A stretch of 64,000 nt of DNA, from contig JAMPIT010000691.1 in NCBI GenBank assembly GCA_026261815.1, positions 1 to 64,000 of the forward strand. The letters run 5' to 3'. Source of the DNA: Monarcha castaneiventris obscurior. Its lineage: Eukaryota; Chordata; Aves; Passeriformes; Monarchidae. Below are positions 1 to 15,200 of the stretch, one piece after another (within the stretch, counting starts at the first letter, position 1; every line of letters starts with the position of its first letter). Below the pieces are notes generated by a model. The model was not told the origin of the DNA. It did not search any database and saw only the letters and a list, made by a program, of their open reading frames with translations. A program made the position numbers and the translations under genes.

Positions 1-1850
1 CAGAACTGAGGTCCTGCAGTTGGGACATAGGAAGGCACTCTGATTTTAACTGCACACAAATGTTCATGGCAGCAACATGATCTCATAAAATCTGGTGCCT
101 CAATAGCCTTAGAACTGCTGGACTGACTGCATTACTGTTGCTTACCCCTGAATGCCGTGAGAAAGAGGCTGCTCACCCAAGTGCTGGCTTCAGAGTCTGC
201 TGCCAGTCCTGCTTTTCTTTAATTACCTTCTCACTTCTCTACAAGAGCCTTACCAGATCACAGGCAAGAGTTTCCTTGGTTTTGATGAATAAATTGTTTC
301 TGACATGTCCAGTCTGCCCTATGGGCATAGTTTGTTAACCCTATAAGGGTTATCAACACTGCAGTAACTGCCCCCAAACCCCATCGCCTCTGAAAGGTCC
401 TGAAGACAGGCAGGACATCCCTCCTGGCTGGGATCGTTGCCTCCTGCTGCTTCTCCCATGCAGCCTCCCGAGGCTGCTGGTTGATGCCCGCTGGTTGTGT
501 TGATAACACGTGGTGCGTGTTTATCTGCCAGGGCAGGCTCGGTTTTCCACAGGGCTGCGTCCCTGTCTGCTGGCAGGCGTTTCTAGTGGAATCACTTTCC
601 CAGCTGGTGTTCAGGGAAGTCTTCAGTCTTTCTGATGGCAGTACACACATGTATTTGGTTTATATTTAAAATATGCAAGTATCATATGCTTTGCCTGCTA
701 AAACTTTCTGTTCTTAGCTGAGTATTTTAGCAGGATGTCAAATCCAAAGAGTTCTGCTGCCAGCATGGCTCTATTAGGAACGAGATTTTGTTGGGTAGTA
801 TTAAAAAGTATTTGAAGCTGGAAAATTATAACCAAATGGACCACAATCCCCTTTGAACATAAGTAAGGTGTATGGGGGTAGGGCCTGCTGCCATTGTGGG
901 GCTGCTCTATCCCTCAGCATGGCGGGGGGAGGAATTCCTTTGTCATCACTGTCCCCTTACCAGGACAGCTGTTAAATAACAACAGCTTTATGTGCAGGTA
1001 GGTCACTGCAGTTTGTCACCACAAATTCTGTATTTTTATTTCTTTTTATACTTTGTTGTCATTAGCACATTTCCAGCAATGGTGTTTCTAAAACCAGTTC
1101 TGTTCAAAATATATTTAGCTGTGGTGCCATCCAAGATTAACAATGTAGGACTGTTCTGGGAACAGCGTTGTTCTTGTGAACCTGCTTTGCAGTTTTCTTG
1201 CCAGTCCCTAGGGATACACCTCCAGAGGCCGGAACATGAGTGTTGGGGCGGGGGTGTGCATTGAAATACAAATGAGATGCCTGTTTTAGGATCCTGTTCC
1301 GAGCTAGTACCATGTGACTTCCAGCTCTTCCCACACGGCAGAGATCCCAGAGCTTTTGCTGTCATCAGCTTTTGCTGATTTTCCTGCTGAACACTTCCCC
1401 TTTTGGTGCCTGGCAGGTGCTGTGGTCAGTGTGGTCCAGGCATGTGAGTCACCCACAGGCTGCACCCACGGGTGTCACACTCTCCCAGCAAGAGGAGAAA
1501 TGGATCAGCTGGAAACCTACACTACCAGGCTACTTGGTTTCAGAGTCAGGGTCACTCGGTAGAAAACTTGGGGTTTTTGTTAGCCAGGACATCCATAGAA
1601 GGCAGCACTTAGTCCCAGAGAGGGAACCTTTATCCCTCCTTTCCACCCCTCAGAGTCAGGTGAAGAGCCACAAGGGTAACCACATCCTTGTGAAGAGAGT
1701 GGTGGGGTGGAACAGCTCATGGCTGTAATGCAGAATTCTCTCTGCCAACAGAAGCTTCCTGTTGAGAAATATACACTACAGAAACCAAAAAATACTCAAT
1801 GTTGTAATGTTTCCCAGCACCAGCAAACTCCAGACATACAATAAACAAGG
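1..1850 (+). other. Probable 3' tail or flank of a convergent neighbour (AFF1 expected by synteny)
   Basis: No convincing coding exon was seen on either strand; the small open frames lack family resemblance and splice context. A plus-strand AATAAA lies at 1840-1845, followed by a T/G-rich stretch, so this could be the end of a long plus-strand 3' UTR. In vertebrates AFF1 is transcribed toward KLHL8 from this side, which makes AFF1 the natural candidate. The assignment rests on synteny and one poly(A) signal only; no AFF1 protein sequence is visible. Confidence 0.35.
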
Positions 1851-1875
1851 TGCTTTGAAGTACAAATGTTTTATT
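1840..1875. terminator. Convergent poly(A) signals
   Basis: A plus-strand AATAAA (1840-1845) and a minus-strand AATAAA (1870-1875, read as TTTATT) lie about 30 bp apart, each followed in its own direction by T/G-rich sequence. The minus-strand signal is the most distal candidate end for the KLHL8 transcript. Further minus-strand signals at 2349-2354, 2588-2593 and 3136-3141 allow shorter 3' UTRs. Use of any of them is inferred. Confidence 0.45.
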
Positions 1876-3231
1876 GCAGTGTTTCATTATTTACAGTACC
1901 GTTCACTTTGTCCCTGGGTGCTACCAAAGTGCAAAGCCATTTCAGGCAGGGAAGCTAAATGATGGTAACTCAGCAGAAAAACACGACTGTGCCTTGCTCC
2001 TGCTGTCCTGCCTCTTCCCTGGTCCTGAATGCAGAGGAAGTTTGCTGCTCTCCCTGGGCATTTGGAACAACTTGGTAACTGTGAAACTTTGGTCCCAAAG
2101 GATTGTCACTTTTTAGTCTGTTCAGGGTGATGCAGGGCTGTCATGTTGTCTCAATTTTTGATGGAAGCACTGGTTTATTACCAATTATCTTTCTTGCTGA
2201 CTCTCTTTGGTTCATTTAAGGTTTTTAGGTTGTCTGCTCCCTTAAAAGAGCCAGTACCTCGAGAATTTTACCAGAGCTGCTACTGGATACTGAAATCAGT
2301 CATGTCTTCTACAGTTGCACTTAAAAAGTTATACAAAATACCACAAATTTTATTATGCATTTTCATTTTGTATAAAAATGGTGAATCAAACACCACTGAA
2401 GCCTACACTTTCACACAGTACCATCTCAAAGTAGGACAAATTACACTGGGTACTTCAGGAAGGACCTCTCAACAGAAACGCTCCTTTGGCGAAGAGGGTA
2501 GTAACTACAGATTTTACTGAAGACTAGAGAATCCCAGTATTCCAGTGGCTAAACTCAGGTCAAGAATCTTTCCAGCTTTCTAACAAGTTTATTAGCTCGA
2601 GAAAGTACTTTTTAAGACAGTTTTCAGACTGAACCCCTGCAATTTCCACTGCTGTCAGCATTCCCTTGGGAGGTGAGCAGTGAACTTCTCTGCCTCAGCT
2701 ATATCCATGTGCATCAGGGATGTCGTTACCTTCTAAAACTTGAGACACCTTCTGTTCCAAAGCTCTTGTACAACTGGGAAACGTTTAAGACTCCATTCCA
2801 GAAAATAAGTTACATGAAATGGCACTCGAGCTCTCCAGAGAACACGCAGCAGGGCTGTTGGGGGAAGCTCAGCAGCAGGAGCTGCTGTGGCGCTCCTCAC
2901 CACATGCCTGATTGGTTTACAGTTCAATACTGAGTCCCTGCAACAGCTGCCTCAAATGATTCTGAAATTACAGCTTCTCAGAAATGGGATGACTGCAGCT
3001 CTTGGCAGGTTTGTTCCTGTGAGTCACACTTTCATTCCATGTTTTCACAGGCTTTTGTATATCATTATTGACAGAAAGCCACCAAAAGCTTTACAGTTGC
3101 AGGAGATACCATTTTCACAAAGAAAATGTATTTGATTTATTCCTTAAGCTACCATACAAAACACAGTGTTTAAAAGCTGCACAGTGCCTCCCTAGTACCT
3201 TTCCTTTGGAATTTGGAGGAGGCAGCAGAGC
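1850..3231 (-). other. KLHL8: KLHL8 3' untranslated region
   Basis: This non-coding stretch follows the KLHL8 stop codon at 3234-3232 and contains four minus-strand AATAAA hexamers, at 3136, 2588, 2349 and 1870. The longest form would be about 1.4 kb. The short open frames on both strands look like chance. The exact cleavage site is not determinable from sequence. Confidence 0.5.
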
Positions 3232-6200
3232 TCACATGCAGTCCACAACGTTGCTGGACCCTTGGCCCACGTCCCGGATCTGGCTGCTGAGACAGGAACA
3301 CACGGCCACGCCTGCCCCTGCCCTGCAATGCGACACTGAGCCCACGAGTTCCCACCTACAGCAAAAAATAAAAGTAAGTTCCTGCCCTTTCTGAGCAACC
3401 TGAAAGTATTTTCTGCACCTGAAATTCTGTTACACTGCCTAGCTGTTCACTCTGCACAAAAATGCACCCCACTTAGTGCAAAATCAGATTGAAACAAGCA
3501 GGAGAATGTAGACTGTTATTGAATGAAAGGGTGAGGACAAGGGATAAAGAGGAGCAGAGGAGCAGGAGGAGGAGGTGCTTAAATATTTAGAAGACCACCC
3601 TAGTGATATAAGAAGCAGTCCTGCATTGATAGTTATGGATATTATTCAATTATTACCAGGAAACAACAGCTAGACTCCTCCTGCACACTGTTTCTGTGCG
3701 GGTGTTTTCATACAGGCAGATCTCCTTGTCTTATTAAGCCAAACAAAACATTTGAAATTACCTGTTCACTATGGGATCAAATGCTTCCACTGTGTTCAGG
3801 TACACGTTGCCATTATGACCTCCAACTGCAAAAATTTTCCCCATCAGTGTTGCTATGCCAACACCACCCCTCGGAGTTGTAAGCTCTGCCACATATTCCC
3901 ATTTGTTACAGCGTGGGTCGAACCGCTCCACCGAGCTCAGGGGCGAGTTGTCATCAAAGCCACCTGCAAACAACCATCACAGGGTCAGCTTTTGGCACTT
4001 CTGGTGCAGGGGATATCCAAGACTGGCATTCTCAGGGCATTCTCAGCATTCAGGGGGTCCTGTCCAGCTCTCTCATTACTGGAACTTTACAAGCTCCTAA
4101 AAATTAACCTAACAGCTCTCCCTCCTCTCACTGCACAAGCATCACCCAGAGCGACAGTTTTCTTCTACTCAAGTTGCAAGGATTCTAATTTTATTATCTT
4201 TCTCCCTGAATTCATCATACTTATAATGAAACAGCTTCCCATTTGGAAGAGAAAGAAACCTAACACCAGCAAAAGGATGGTCTCAATCTTAAACTTATTT
4301 TACTTTATGCAAAACACACTCTAGCAGTGCTCTCAAATTACAGCATTTGCAAATATATGAGTAGGGAAAAAATATCCTCATATAAGGCTCAGTGATGCAT
4401 TCCCCTTGCTGGGGAAGCTATTAGAGGAGCATTTTGTTTGAAACCTATTTAACACTTATGACAATACACAAGAGCTTTTTAACAGAGCTTTTTAACTATC
4501 ACTATGGCACACCCACCTGGCATCTTCCTCTCTCAGGAAAGCAGGTAAATACAAGGTAGCACACAAGACAAGAAGCTGTGGAATAAGTGCAAGAAAAGCT
4601 ACTGTTGTCTACACTCAGAACATAACTGGAGTGCTTTGAAAGCATGTGAATTTAAGAACAGTTTGCTAAAAGGAAACTCAAGAGTAGTGAGTCTTGAGAG
4701 GATTTTCTAATACAGACATATTGCCCTTAACAGATCAGCCCCCCTGAAATGTGGGTTAGGAGCTGCTTTTCATTTCCTTGCTAACGTACCTTCGTTTAAG
4801 CGTGCCCTGGTTGTGCTTGCTTTCTTCTCCTGCCCAAGAACACCAAGTACAGGTCAGTTCTATCTGTTCCCAGTTCCTCTAGCAACAACAGCCTCTTCCA
4901 AAGGCCTGCACTTGGCAGCAGCAGCACTACAAAATGCCACATCCTTACTCACCCACAACATACAAGCAGCCATGGAGCTCGCTGACACCGTTCCCAGCCC
5001 TTCGCTGACCCATCTCTTTCACTTCCATCCACTTATCCAAGTGGGGATCGTATTTCTCCACACTGGAAAGAGATGCTACACCATCATTGCCACCCACAGC
5101 GTAAACATGGTTCTGGAAAACAGTTGTACAGAGATTATTTGTGATGTAGTTGCCTTTACTCAGCTTTTCATAAGCAGTGTTAAAATTATAGGAAAATGTG
5201 GTATATCCAGTTTTATTTAAGAATTCCAACAACAGATTTAATTATCGAACATAAATGCTATCTCTTCCAATTAAAAGAAGTGAAACAGTTATGTAGCGTT
5301 GCAGCTATTTTTCAGAGCATAGAGGGATTAAAGTACAGCATGCATTTGGTCCTTTTAAACACACTGACCATGACAAACCGATCTGCTGAGTGAGACAGGA
5401 AGCACTGTACATGTCATCAGAAGGGTACTCCTCCCAGAACCTCAAATACTGTTGAAACAGTTCAATTTCATATGAGTATTATGCTAAATATCCTCACTTT
5501 TTGCGCAGGATTTTGATGACCAGAGGCGCTCAGACCCACCAGCTGCATTTTGTTCAAGACCTTGCGTTCTGCCTTGTGAAAGCAGCTCTGAAAAGCAGGT
5601 GGGCTCCCCAGGCGGCCGCGGCCCGGGAGGAAGCAGTGACTCACCACCAGGGCTACGGAGCCGACGCCGCCCCGGGGAGTGTTCATGGAGGCCACGGTGC
5701 TCCAGCGATCCGAGTCGATGTCGTAGCGCTCCACATCGCTGAAGCACGTGTTGTCATCCAGCCCCCCGATGGCGTAAATGGGGCCGCCCAGGGACGCCAG
5801 GGCGATGCCTCTCCTAGGGAAACACAGCATCAACACCTCAGTGCAAATCCTTCACCAGGATTAAGTGCAAGTGCACTGGTGCAATGCAAGTGCAATGGTA
5901 CGTGAATGGCACCTGTTTCAAACTAGGGGGAAAAGAGTAATGAAACATTTTAAAGTGACGTTTATAAGTAAATCATGTGGCTGGCCCTCTGCACACCTGT
6001 GTCATTTTGACTGAATGGCAACTCTAAGGTCAAGTCCTCTGCTCACATACCTGGATATATGACAATGTCTTAGATATGATTTCTCTATCTCAGTACTGAA
6101 CTTTTATGCCTCCTATTTTCTTGTACTGAATCTGATGGACTAAAACCTGCTGGTTTTAACTTTGTTGGTATAGCTGGCTGCTACCATTTGAGAATGATTG

Positions 6201-9200
6201 GGGGTGACACTAATACATATTAAAAGTCAAACCTGTGCTGGATATTAAACAGCTGAACTCTAGCAAGATTTGATTGCAATTTCTTCCATTCTGTTATATT
6301 TTTATGAAGTGTTACAATGGTTGTCAGATTTGTTTCTACTAAATCTACCAATATGAGAGTACAATCAGTACTATAAAATTGGAAGTATGGTCTAGAATAT
6401 GAGCATTAAGTTTCTGCTTTAACTACCAAGAGAGATGATTTACCATGTCACTGACAATATTCTTGTCTCATTAAAGAGGGCAGGCTCAGAGATACTGAGG
6501 CAGGAGCAAGGGAGGCACAATCTTTCTACAGAACAAACATTGTGGCAGTATCCTGGGCTTATCCTAAATTGCCTCAGCAGATAACACAGACACCACTTAA
6601 TGGTGGCAGTTTTTTTCTCCACTAAGTATTCCAATGCTTCGGTGAATGGGAGGAGTGGAAGCAGCCCTTCCATTTACCTGAGTACTCAGTAATAAATGTC
6701 ACAGAAATCTAGGGCTGATTGTTGCTGAGATTATGCCCCAGGGTGGTGGCAGGAGGGAGGAAGTAGAGCAAGCCACTTGCAGAGTCTGGGTCTTCTACTT
6801 TAATTAGGTCACAGCTACAAATAGCTTTAGGACTTAGCCATACTTAATATTTCACTCCTACTTGTGCATGATGCTTTTAAAAACAACAAATAACAAAATG
6901 GAATGCAGAATTAAGGATGCTGATTTAAATAACAGTGGAAACAAAATATTACAGATCTGTGAGTCCAGTAACTCCTTAAAAGAATCTTAAATGTCAAGGC
7001 AAGAAAAGTCCTCAATCTGACTTTCATACTGAACGCTTCTGGCCTTTTGTGTGAGAAACATAGACAGCTATTTGTTTCCTGGTGTAGCATTTCACTTTTT
7101 TTATTTTCACTATGAAGTATTTCACATTTCATGTTATGCTGGCAGTTATTTTGCTCATTCTTAAAAAGAGCAAAATACCCACAGAACCAGTTCATCAGTT
7201 CCCAGTTGTTTACTGGGCATAGCAGAAAGGCCCTAGATACCAGAACACAAGCACATAGCTGGAGTACAAGAGGTCCCTGCTCCAGAAGCCAGCTCCTCCA
7301 AATAAAAGAACAAAAGGGTAATACATTTATAGCATAAAGCTCCAAAATAGGGGGGGAAAATCCTAGAAATAGAACAGTTTGAAAACACCCAAAAAAGGCA
7401 GGATAGGCAGGATGTTTTTCAGCATCAGCAAGAATTGGCACATCACAGACTAGGACCTGGAGCGTGGGACACATATACCTCTTTGTGTTCATTGATGCCT
7501 TCATCATCCACTTGTTTGTGAGAGGATCAAAGACTTCCATGCTTCCTAAGTGTTCGTTTCCATCATGTCCACCTACTGCGTAGACTTTACCTGAACACAC
7601 AGACATCTTTTGGTACAGAGATTGCTTGGCAACATTTCAGTTTTCATTTATATAACATCCCTGCCTATGTGGAGACAAAGAAGTCAAATAAAGGTTAAAG
7701 TTTAAGAATGTTTTCAATATCAGAGTTTTATATGCTGTACTCAACCAGGAATCAGTTCTAATGTGGACTTTTACACAAAGCTTGAGATTATGTAGACAAA
7801 AAAATCTTCCCATAATTTAAGTACTGCAGGTCAAATCAGTTTGGACATATGTACCAGTCTCTTCAGATTTTCCATGGAGAAAAATTATCTCTGTTCTTCT
7901 GCAGCAACAGAGTGGCTACCATGTACAAGGGAAAGCTGCATTATTGGTGCTAAGCTGCTCTGGATTGCACAGACCTGTTTTCAGAAGATGGAGACCCAAA
8001 AATAAAGCTAGGTCTGCTCTTGGAAGAGTTATGGTCTTAGTAACTTTCCAGTATGGATTTAAGTAAGGAGGGAGCCAATATGAGCACTAGCAAATTCTGG
8101 GGGACTGCTGTGTAAGGCTGTTTCTTTATAAATGGATTTTTAAAAAGTAAATCACCTATTTAAGGCAAGAGGCTATATACAGTTCAGTTGGGCTGGGAGG
8201 AACCTTTAAAGGTCATCTAGTCCAGCCCCTCTGCAATGAGCAGGAGCATTTTCATTTTCAGGTTGCTCAGAGCACCATCCAGTCTGACCTTGAACACTTC
8301 CAGAGATGGGACATTTACCACCTCTCTGGGCAACCTGTTCCAGGATTTCACCAACCTCACTGTAAAAACTTCTGCTTGATATCTAGTCTAAATCTACCCT
8401 TTTTTACCTTAAAACCATTACCTCTTGTCCTGTTACAACAGGCCCTACTAAAAAGCCTGTCCTCATCTTTCTGGTCAGCTCTTTAAGTACTGAAAGGCCA
8501 CAATAAGGTCTGCATGGAGCCTTCCCAAGTCTGAACAGCCCAACTCTGTCAGTTCCCAGTAATGTCTGTTCCATAAACACCATCTCAGATTGGCTCAGGA
8601 CCAAACACTCCTCCAAGGGGGAGAAGCTTTACTAAATTGAAGACGATCCAACAATTAAGCAATTAGTTTACTACTTGTACAGCTAGTAAAAGTACCAATT
8701 CAGCAGAAGGAGCAAACAAGTAAGTGCCTTTTGCCTGGGGTTGCTTGAATAGGGTTACTGACCTCCCACGGAGATCACACCCACGTGCCTCCTCCTGCTG
8801 TTCATTTCGGGGCCGAAGAACCAATTGTTCTTACTGATAGAGTAACACTCGATGCTGCGGAAGGGGTCACCTGATCCACCTCTGCCACCGACACAGAACA
8901 GCACACCTGGAGAACACAACACAGGTTTCCAGAACTAGCAGGAGGATGGGGAAAAACAGCTGTATAGCAGAGCAAACTGAAAATTACGAAGCTCAGGGGA
9001 AGTTGTATTTCACTTCGAGGAGCACAGTCATTGCCCTTCATATCTGGACACTGGATTTTGGCCTTTGCTTGACATGCTGCTATCTATGTTCTTGTAAAAA
9101 CAATGCATATTTTAAGTATGCTGTTTGTGATTAAATCCATTGTTTGTTAAATACAACAATGGAGAAATTATGATTTGCAGTCTAATATTCTAACACTCAC

Positions 9201-12200
9201 TTTTGGTGTAGGTTAGTCAAAGACTTTAAAAGTTAGCTCAGCCTTCAACACCGAAAGATAACTGTCCACTGTTTTCAGTACAGATTTGAACAGATTGCCT
9301 GGTCATAACATACTTAACAGCTCTGGCTTTAATATAGATAGAGCCAATCAGGATAAATTATTAATGCTTTAAAGAAAGAAAATGACTGCTAAAGTTCTGC
9401 TAGGAAAATGCAGCACATTACCTAAATACCAGAGAGGTACATAATGGCTTTCCCAATTTTGCATTAAGTCATGAACAACCCTTGATATCAAGCTATACCT
9501 GCTTGCTATCAAGACACCTGCACAGATGTGCTGCCTTTTCTCCACACCACTCCCTACTGGGTAACCAGACACACATTTAATTACCAGCAGTCTGCTTCCT
9601 TGGTGTTGTGCGAATGGAGTACTCAAAGTCAGGCACTGCCCTGCTGCTCAGGTGAAGGTGGTAGTTTCTTGCTTCATCCAGCAAATCCCTACATTTTAGA
9701 TTCTGCTTGACAATCTCTTCCTTTGCCACAACACCCATAAGGAAACAAATGGGCAAGAGAGGCAGCCGTACCTGACACAGAAATGAACACAGTTGGAGAA
9801 ACTGGCTGAACTGCTGAGTGTCACCATGCACTGCTGCACATGCACCAGCCGGCAGCCCCACGCTCTTCAATAAGGAGAGCAGCTCTCAGAATTGTTCCGG
9901 ACAACAGTGATATGAACAGTTCTTTTTAGTGATAATGTTTGCTACAACCATTTGCATTTCAGCCACAGTGGAGAAGTGTCCTTGGCCCAGGCCATGCTGA
10001 GGAAGATGAGCTGCTGCCTGTGCTGCACCTGCACCTGCCCAGCATGATGCAGGCAGCACCTGTGGCTTTACCAGGGCTTTATCAGGTTAGTGTGCTGTTG
10101 GGTATGAATTTTCAGCTCACTGCTATGCCACTGTAAGAGGGCTTGTGCTAGAATGGCTCATTTTCTTTGTGTGGCAAGTCAAAAAGCAAACACTGTCACC
10201 ATGAACTGTCTGTGAAGGAGGTATTGCTAGTGCAGTAACACCTTTCTCTAAGGCACACTTGACAGACTTCAAGATTAAAAAATAAACATGTTGAAAGTTA
10301 ATTGTTTCCTTCTCTAAATCCTTCCTGCAATTTATTTCAGCAAACCTTTAATTCTTCTTTGTAAGACAAACATTGCAGAAGATGAAGTACAATCAGAGGC
10401 AAAGGTGGGACAAATGTTAGTGGGGAGAACTGAAGCAATCTCCACCTGACTGTCAAGCAGCTCTCAGCTGGCTCAACACCAACGGTGAAGAAGTCCAGTA
10501 GCCCCAATGCTTCTCAGAGCAGCAGGATGGGCCTGTTACAGCACTGACAAGCATCCCTGTCTTGAAGCAAGCATGTGCCTCTACCTGTTCTTCCCTACCT
10601 CCTCGCTTTCAGTCCCACTTCTTCCTTTATTTTGGCCCAGCTTATTTGAGGCTACTTTAAAGCACCACTGCAGCCCTGCTGACAGGCTCCTGAGGTTAGT
10701 GATGTGGTAAGAACTCCAGGCAGACAGACTCAGAACCTCATTATAGCAGTAAAACCCATAAGGCTGATTATGACATGAATAATCACTGTCTAGAAGCCTA
10801 GGCAAGTTTTCTGCTAGCAGTAATATCCAAGTCAACTGATGACTCCATATGCTCTGGCAAATAACCTGTATTTATAGGAAGGGATTTAGTTTTTCATTGC
10901 TTGAATCTAGACTCTGGTTTCCATCAATAGAATAAAACTGTTCATCTCATCTGCTAGCACAACTGGGCAATAAATATAATTTTTTTAAAAAAATCTCTAA
11001 TTATATAGCTTGTTAAAGTATAGTGTAATAAAGGGGTTTTTGTACCAAAAACCTCATGCTAGTCTAGATGAAACGGGAGGTTTTTGGAAGACAGCTAATA
11101 AACCATTGTGATCTTTTCCTAGGAAACGTGAGAAATGATTCATGAAGACAATGACAGCATCTTAGTGGACCTCTCCCTACTCACATAAGGCCAACATTAT
11201 CAATTCAGCCAAATGCAAAATAATCAAGTTGGAGTTCAGTGACAACTAAAATGCACAGCCAATCCTACCTGCTAAGACACATGGAATGTTTTGCAGCACA
11301 TGGCGTGCAAATCCTTCCCAGTATAGGCTCTCCACACCTGTCTCAAATACTGTATTTAAACCCCCATACCCAGCACACATGGAGCTTGAATAAGTGAAGC
11401 AGCTAATGCTTTGACAGGAGGAAGTCCAATGCGTGTTCAAGTTAAGTCCAGCTGAATGACCTTTTGATACCTGTATGTGTTTTCTTTCAGAAGCAGCAAG
11501 CTTGCATCAAGCCTAGACAAACTGCCAACTCCTTTTGGCTCCTACAGTGGTAGTCTAGTGAGCATTAAAAAGTCTATCATGTTTCATAGCCTACTAGGGC
11601 TATCACACCTTGGTCTTTTGTTAATGAGGTACATTAAATATTATAGAAGTAGTACAACTTGATGTGACACATTTCTGTTGGTTTCCTTTCCTAGACATGT
11701 AAGAAAACTCAACAGCTTTGCCTCCTTTCTTAAGTACAAATTCATAACAGCAAGGGCAGTGAACCTATCAGGCCTTATGAGTGGCAAGCCAAGTGAAGTG
11801 ATGGCTTTATAGTCTGTTTTGTGCCACTATAAAATGTTTCTACTCAAGCACAGATGGAGCTTTTTGTTGGTCCCCCACCTCCCAGCCATGAGTATAAAGT
11901 GAGTACTCTTCTCTCTACAGAAACAGGAGAATATCACTGCTCCCTGATATTTAAGAACTCTAACTTGATTCCACTGTCAACTCCCAACCGTGAACACTGA
12001 TGAGGCACCAAAAGCTACAAACATTTTTCAGCTTGAGATCTACCCAAGTACAAAGAGCTGATTACACAACTAAACCAGTGATGACAGGCACTTGGTGCCT
12101 CGGTGTGCCTACCTGTGCAAGGATCTCATCCAGCCATGTAGCGTGATGCTGTGGATTGGCCAGCAGCCACTTGATAGCAGCATTGTAAACTTGCTTTTCA

Positions 12201-15200
12201 TTTTCAATATTCAGGTCACTGGAGGACAGGAGTTTATGGAGGTGCTGTGGTGACACACTGACGAAGTCCTCGCACTCCATCACTTCCGTAAAATGTTCAC
12301 AAGCAAACTGATCAGCCATGTCCATCAGGTCGATGCGGTTGTGGCTCTCGGCAAACGCCCTGACTGCCAGGCAGTTGGAGGGGTGGAAGTGCAGCTTCAT
12401 GTATTCACAGCAGGCCTTTGCCACCAGTTCCACCTGCAGGATGCAGGCGGCGTACAGGAGCGGCTGGACATTATCCACTGTCAGCGTGAGCCGCGAGGAG
12501 TACGCGAACTTCACCAGGTCCTCGATGGCATCGCCGTCAAAGTCCCTGATCTCGATCAGCTTCTGCTTGGCTTCAGCCATTTCTGAAAGAAACATGGCTC
12601 GGAAGTACGGGATAACGCAAGCTAGCACCAGTTTGTGACACGAGATTAGCTTTGAACCAACCTGAAATTAAAAGAATAAAAAAACCCCTGATGTTTTACT
12701 GGAATGTCAGTTTTGGCTGTGAAAGGAGATGTTTCTCCTTTCAGTGAAGCTGAAATAAGAATTCTAGACTCAATGTGTTTTGTCTGTATTTTGTCCACAC
12801 AAATTAACCCCTTTTGTCCTGTACTTCTGACATTACATCCATGTATCCCAAGGAATTCTAAGCTATAACTTGGACATCAGAGGAGAGCAAAGCCGTAACA
12901 CAAGGAAGCAACAGCACTGATGCACTGAACCTGACTTTCTTTAAAAGGCTTATGAAGCATCTAGAAATATTCTAGATGCACCTTGCAGACAGGAGTCTGC
13001 TAGACACTTGTTTTATATGTACTCAGAGACTTTAAGGGGGGCAAAATTAGAAAGAGACATTTTTAGACTACTTAATTTAGACTTCTGGACTTTTACTACT
13101 GTTGAGGAATTAATGTTTATAGAAGCCAATTTATGTAAAAACATAGGAATAACAACTATTTCAGGAGTTATTAAAAGTTACCAATCACTTCAATATTTTT
13201 AGAATGTTTAGCCACAAAAGACAGTGTATTCCCCATAAAGAAAAGGTATTTCTCAAAATTCTGATCAGAAAATGTAAAATAAGCTTTTAATGTACAAAAT
13301 TCTAGAACTCCATTACATTAAAAAAAATCTAAATATTGAAGGTAAATGAACAATCCACTGCTTATTTGTGTTCCAGGAGTGCTTTCTTACAGCCTTTGTC
13401 ACTCTGCAGTCTGCACTAACATAAAGGGATGGCTGACTTAAGCAACCAGTTTCCCTGAGCGACTCAAATTACGTGTTCATTTTCAGATGAAGCTGTTACA
13501 GAGAGCTGTTGTGCACTTAAAAAAATAAGAAGATACTAAATTATAAAGGATATTTTGGAGTTTTTTCTAGCTCTGATACAATACACAATTGCTCTACGTT
13601 TTTAAAGAGTAAGATCAACACAAATGTAACCCACCTGGTGAGCAGCGAGTTGAGTACAGAAAGCAAACACACAAGAGTATGCAGATTAAAAAAGAGGAAA
13701 AGATGGATGGTTCCATGGGGTTACATCAGATCCGTGTGATTACATACAGATTACATGCTACTCCAGAAGGAACAATTCAGATCTACCAAATGAAGAAAAA
13801 GCAAACCAACAGGAGAAAAACAGATGGTATTCATCTGCCACTCTGCCTTCTAACAGCCTTCTAAGACTGTTCATATGACAGCAGCAGGATAGTACATGAA
13901 ATTCCAGAATTTTAAATTAAGTCCAGAGGGAGTCTCCCTGTGTGCTTCCATGGCTTATCACTGTTATCAACACCCCAACTAACTACAGTACTGATACAAA
14001 AAAAATGCTACCAGTGGTCTGCTACATGAAGCTCCCAGGCCATTCTTACCTTCAGACACTTTTATTCTGCCCATCATCCCACTCTCTAATTAACCCTTCC
14101 TTTTGAATTAAATGGCTTTACTATGTACCCAAATCTGCTTAATTTTGAATCACAGAATGGTTTGGGTTGGAAGGGACCTTAAAGGTCATCTTGTTCCACC
14201 CCCTACCATGGGCAGAGACCTCCCACTAGTTATCTAGCATACTCTTGGTATTTTGAAATCAGTTCCCCTCCAGTTACTATCATATTTTAAGAGCCAGCAG
14301 TTAAAACAATAATTGGTCTGACAACAGCAATGCCAGAATTGCTCACTGTCACAGGTCACGCACAAAAGCAGGAAGTTCAGTAGAGATCTGATTATTCTTA
14401 AAACCTGAGCGAGGTGTGAGCACTACAGGAAGAAAAATCAAGCCCCCGTGAAAATTTTGATTCAAGTACATAGTTACCAGTCACTTGGAAATCCCTTATT
14501 TAGGAAGCCATACAGTAAGATTTCCACAGGTTGCTCTAGCCTTCACTGGAAGCCAAGTCATGTCATCTAATATTCTTAAATTACCAAAGCAGCTCCACAC
14601 AGATCATACAAATGAACATTAATACAAGCCTAACTTAGGGAAAGTTAAACTGCAGCTCCAGTAAACTGTTTTTTCCAAGGCAAGTTTCCCTAGCAGGACT
14701 ATACATTTAACTGTGTTCATAAAATAAGACTGTCTGCCTTTTTTTTGCAAGGGTAGGTGGAAAGGAATGAAGGTAAGAATGAGGTCAACAAGAAAAGGGA
14801 TGAGGAGAGTTTGCAACATCAGGGATATACATCTGTCAAGGATTTTCCCTGTTCATATCAGCAGGCTAACAACTTCTCCTAAAGGCATCTGTCATTTGTT
14901 CTTGGTTTAAGAACTGTGCTTCATCGTTATTCCTTAAATAACTATCTTGCACTAGTAAGTTGTTTAGCTAAGCAATACATAATATTTACAGGTGCCGGCA
15001 CCCACGTCTGTGCATGCTAGATACAAATTTATTGTGACCAGGATGTAAGCAATATACAGCTGAGTTAAAAATAATGCATTAAAGCAATGCTATGCAAGAA
15101 TCATAAAATTTCCTTCCTCCCTCTCCTCCTTTACTCTTTGATCAGCTGTAGAACACAACTGTCTGGGGTTTTTTTCTTTCTTTCTTTGAAGAATGCTGGA

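Noticed and set aside
6911..7606. 231-codon minus-strand frame with one Kelch repeat
   Set aside because: Only 7590-7479 is KLHL8 exon 5; the remainder is intron read-through.
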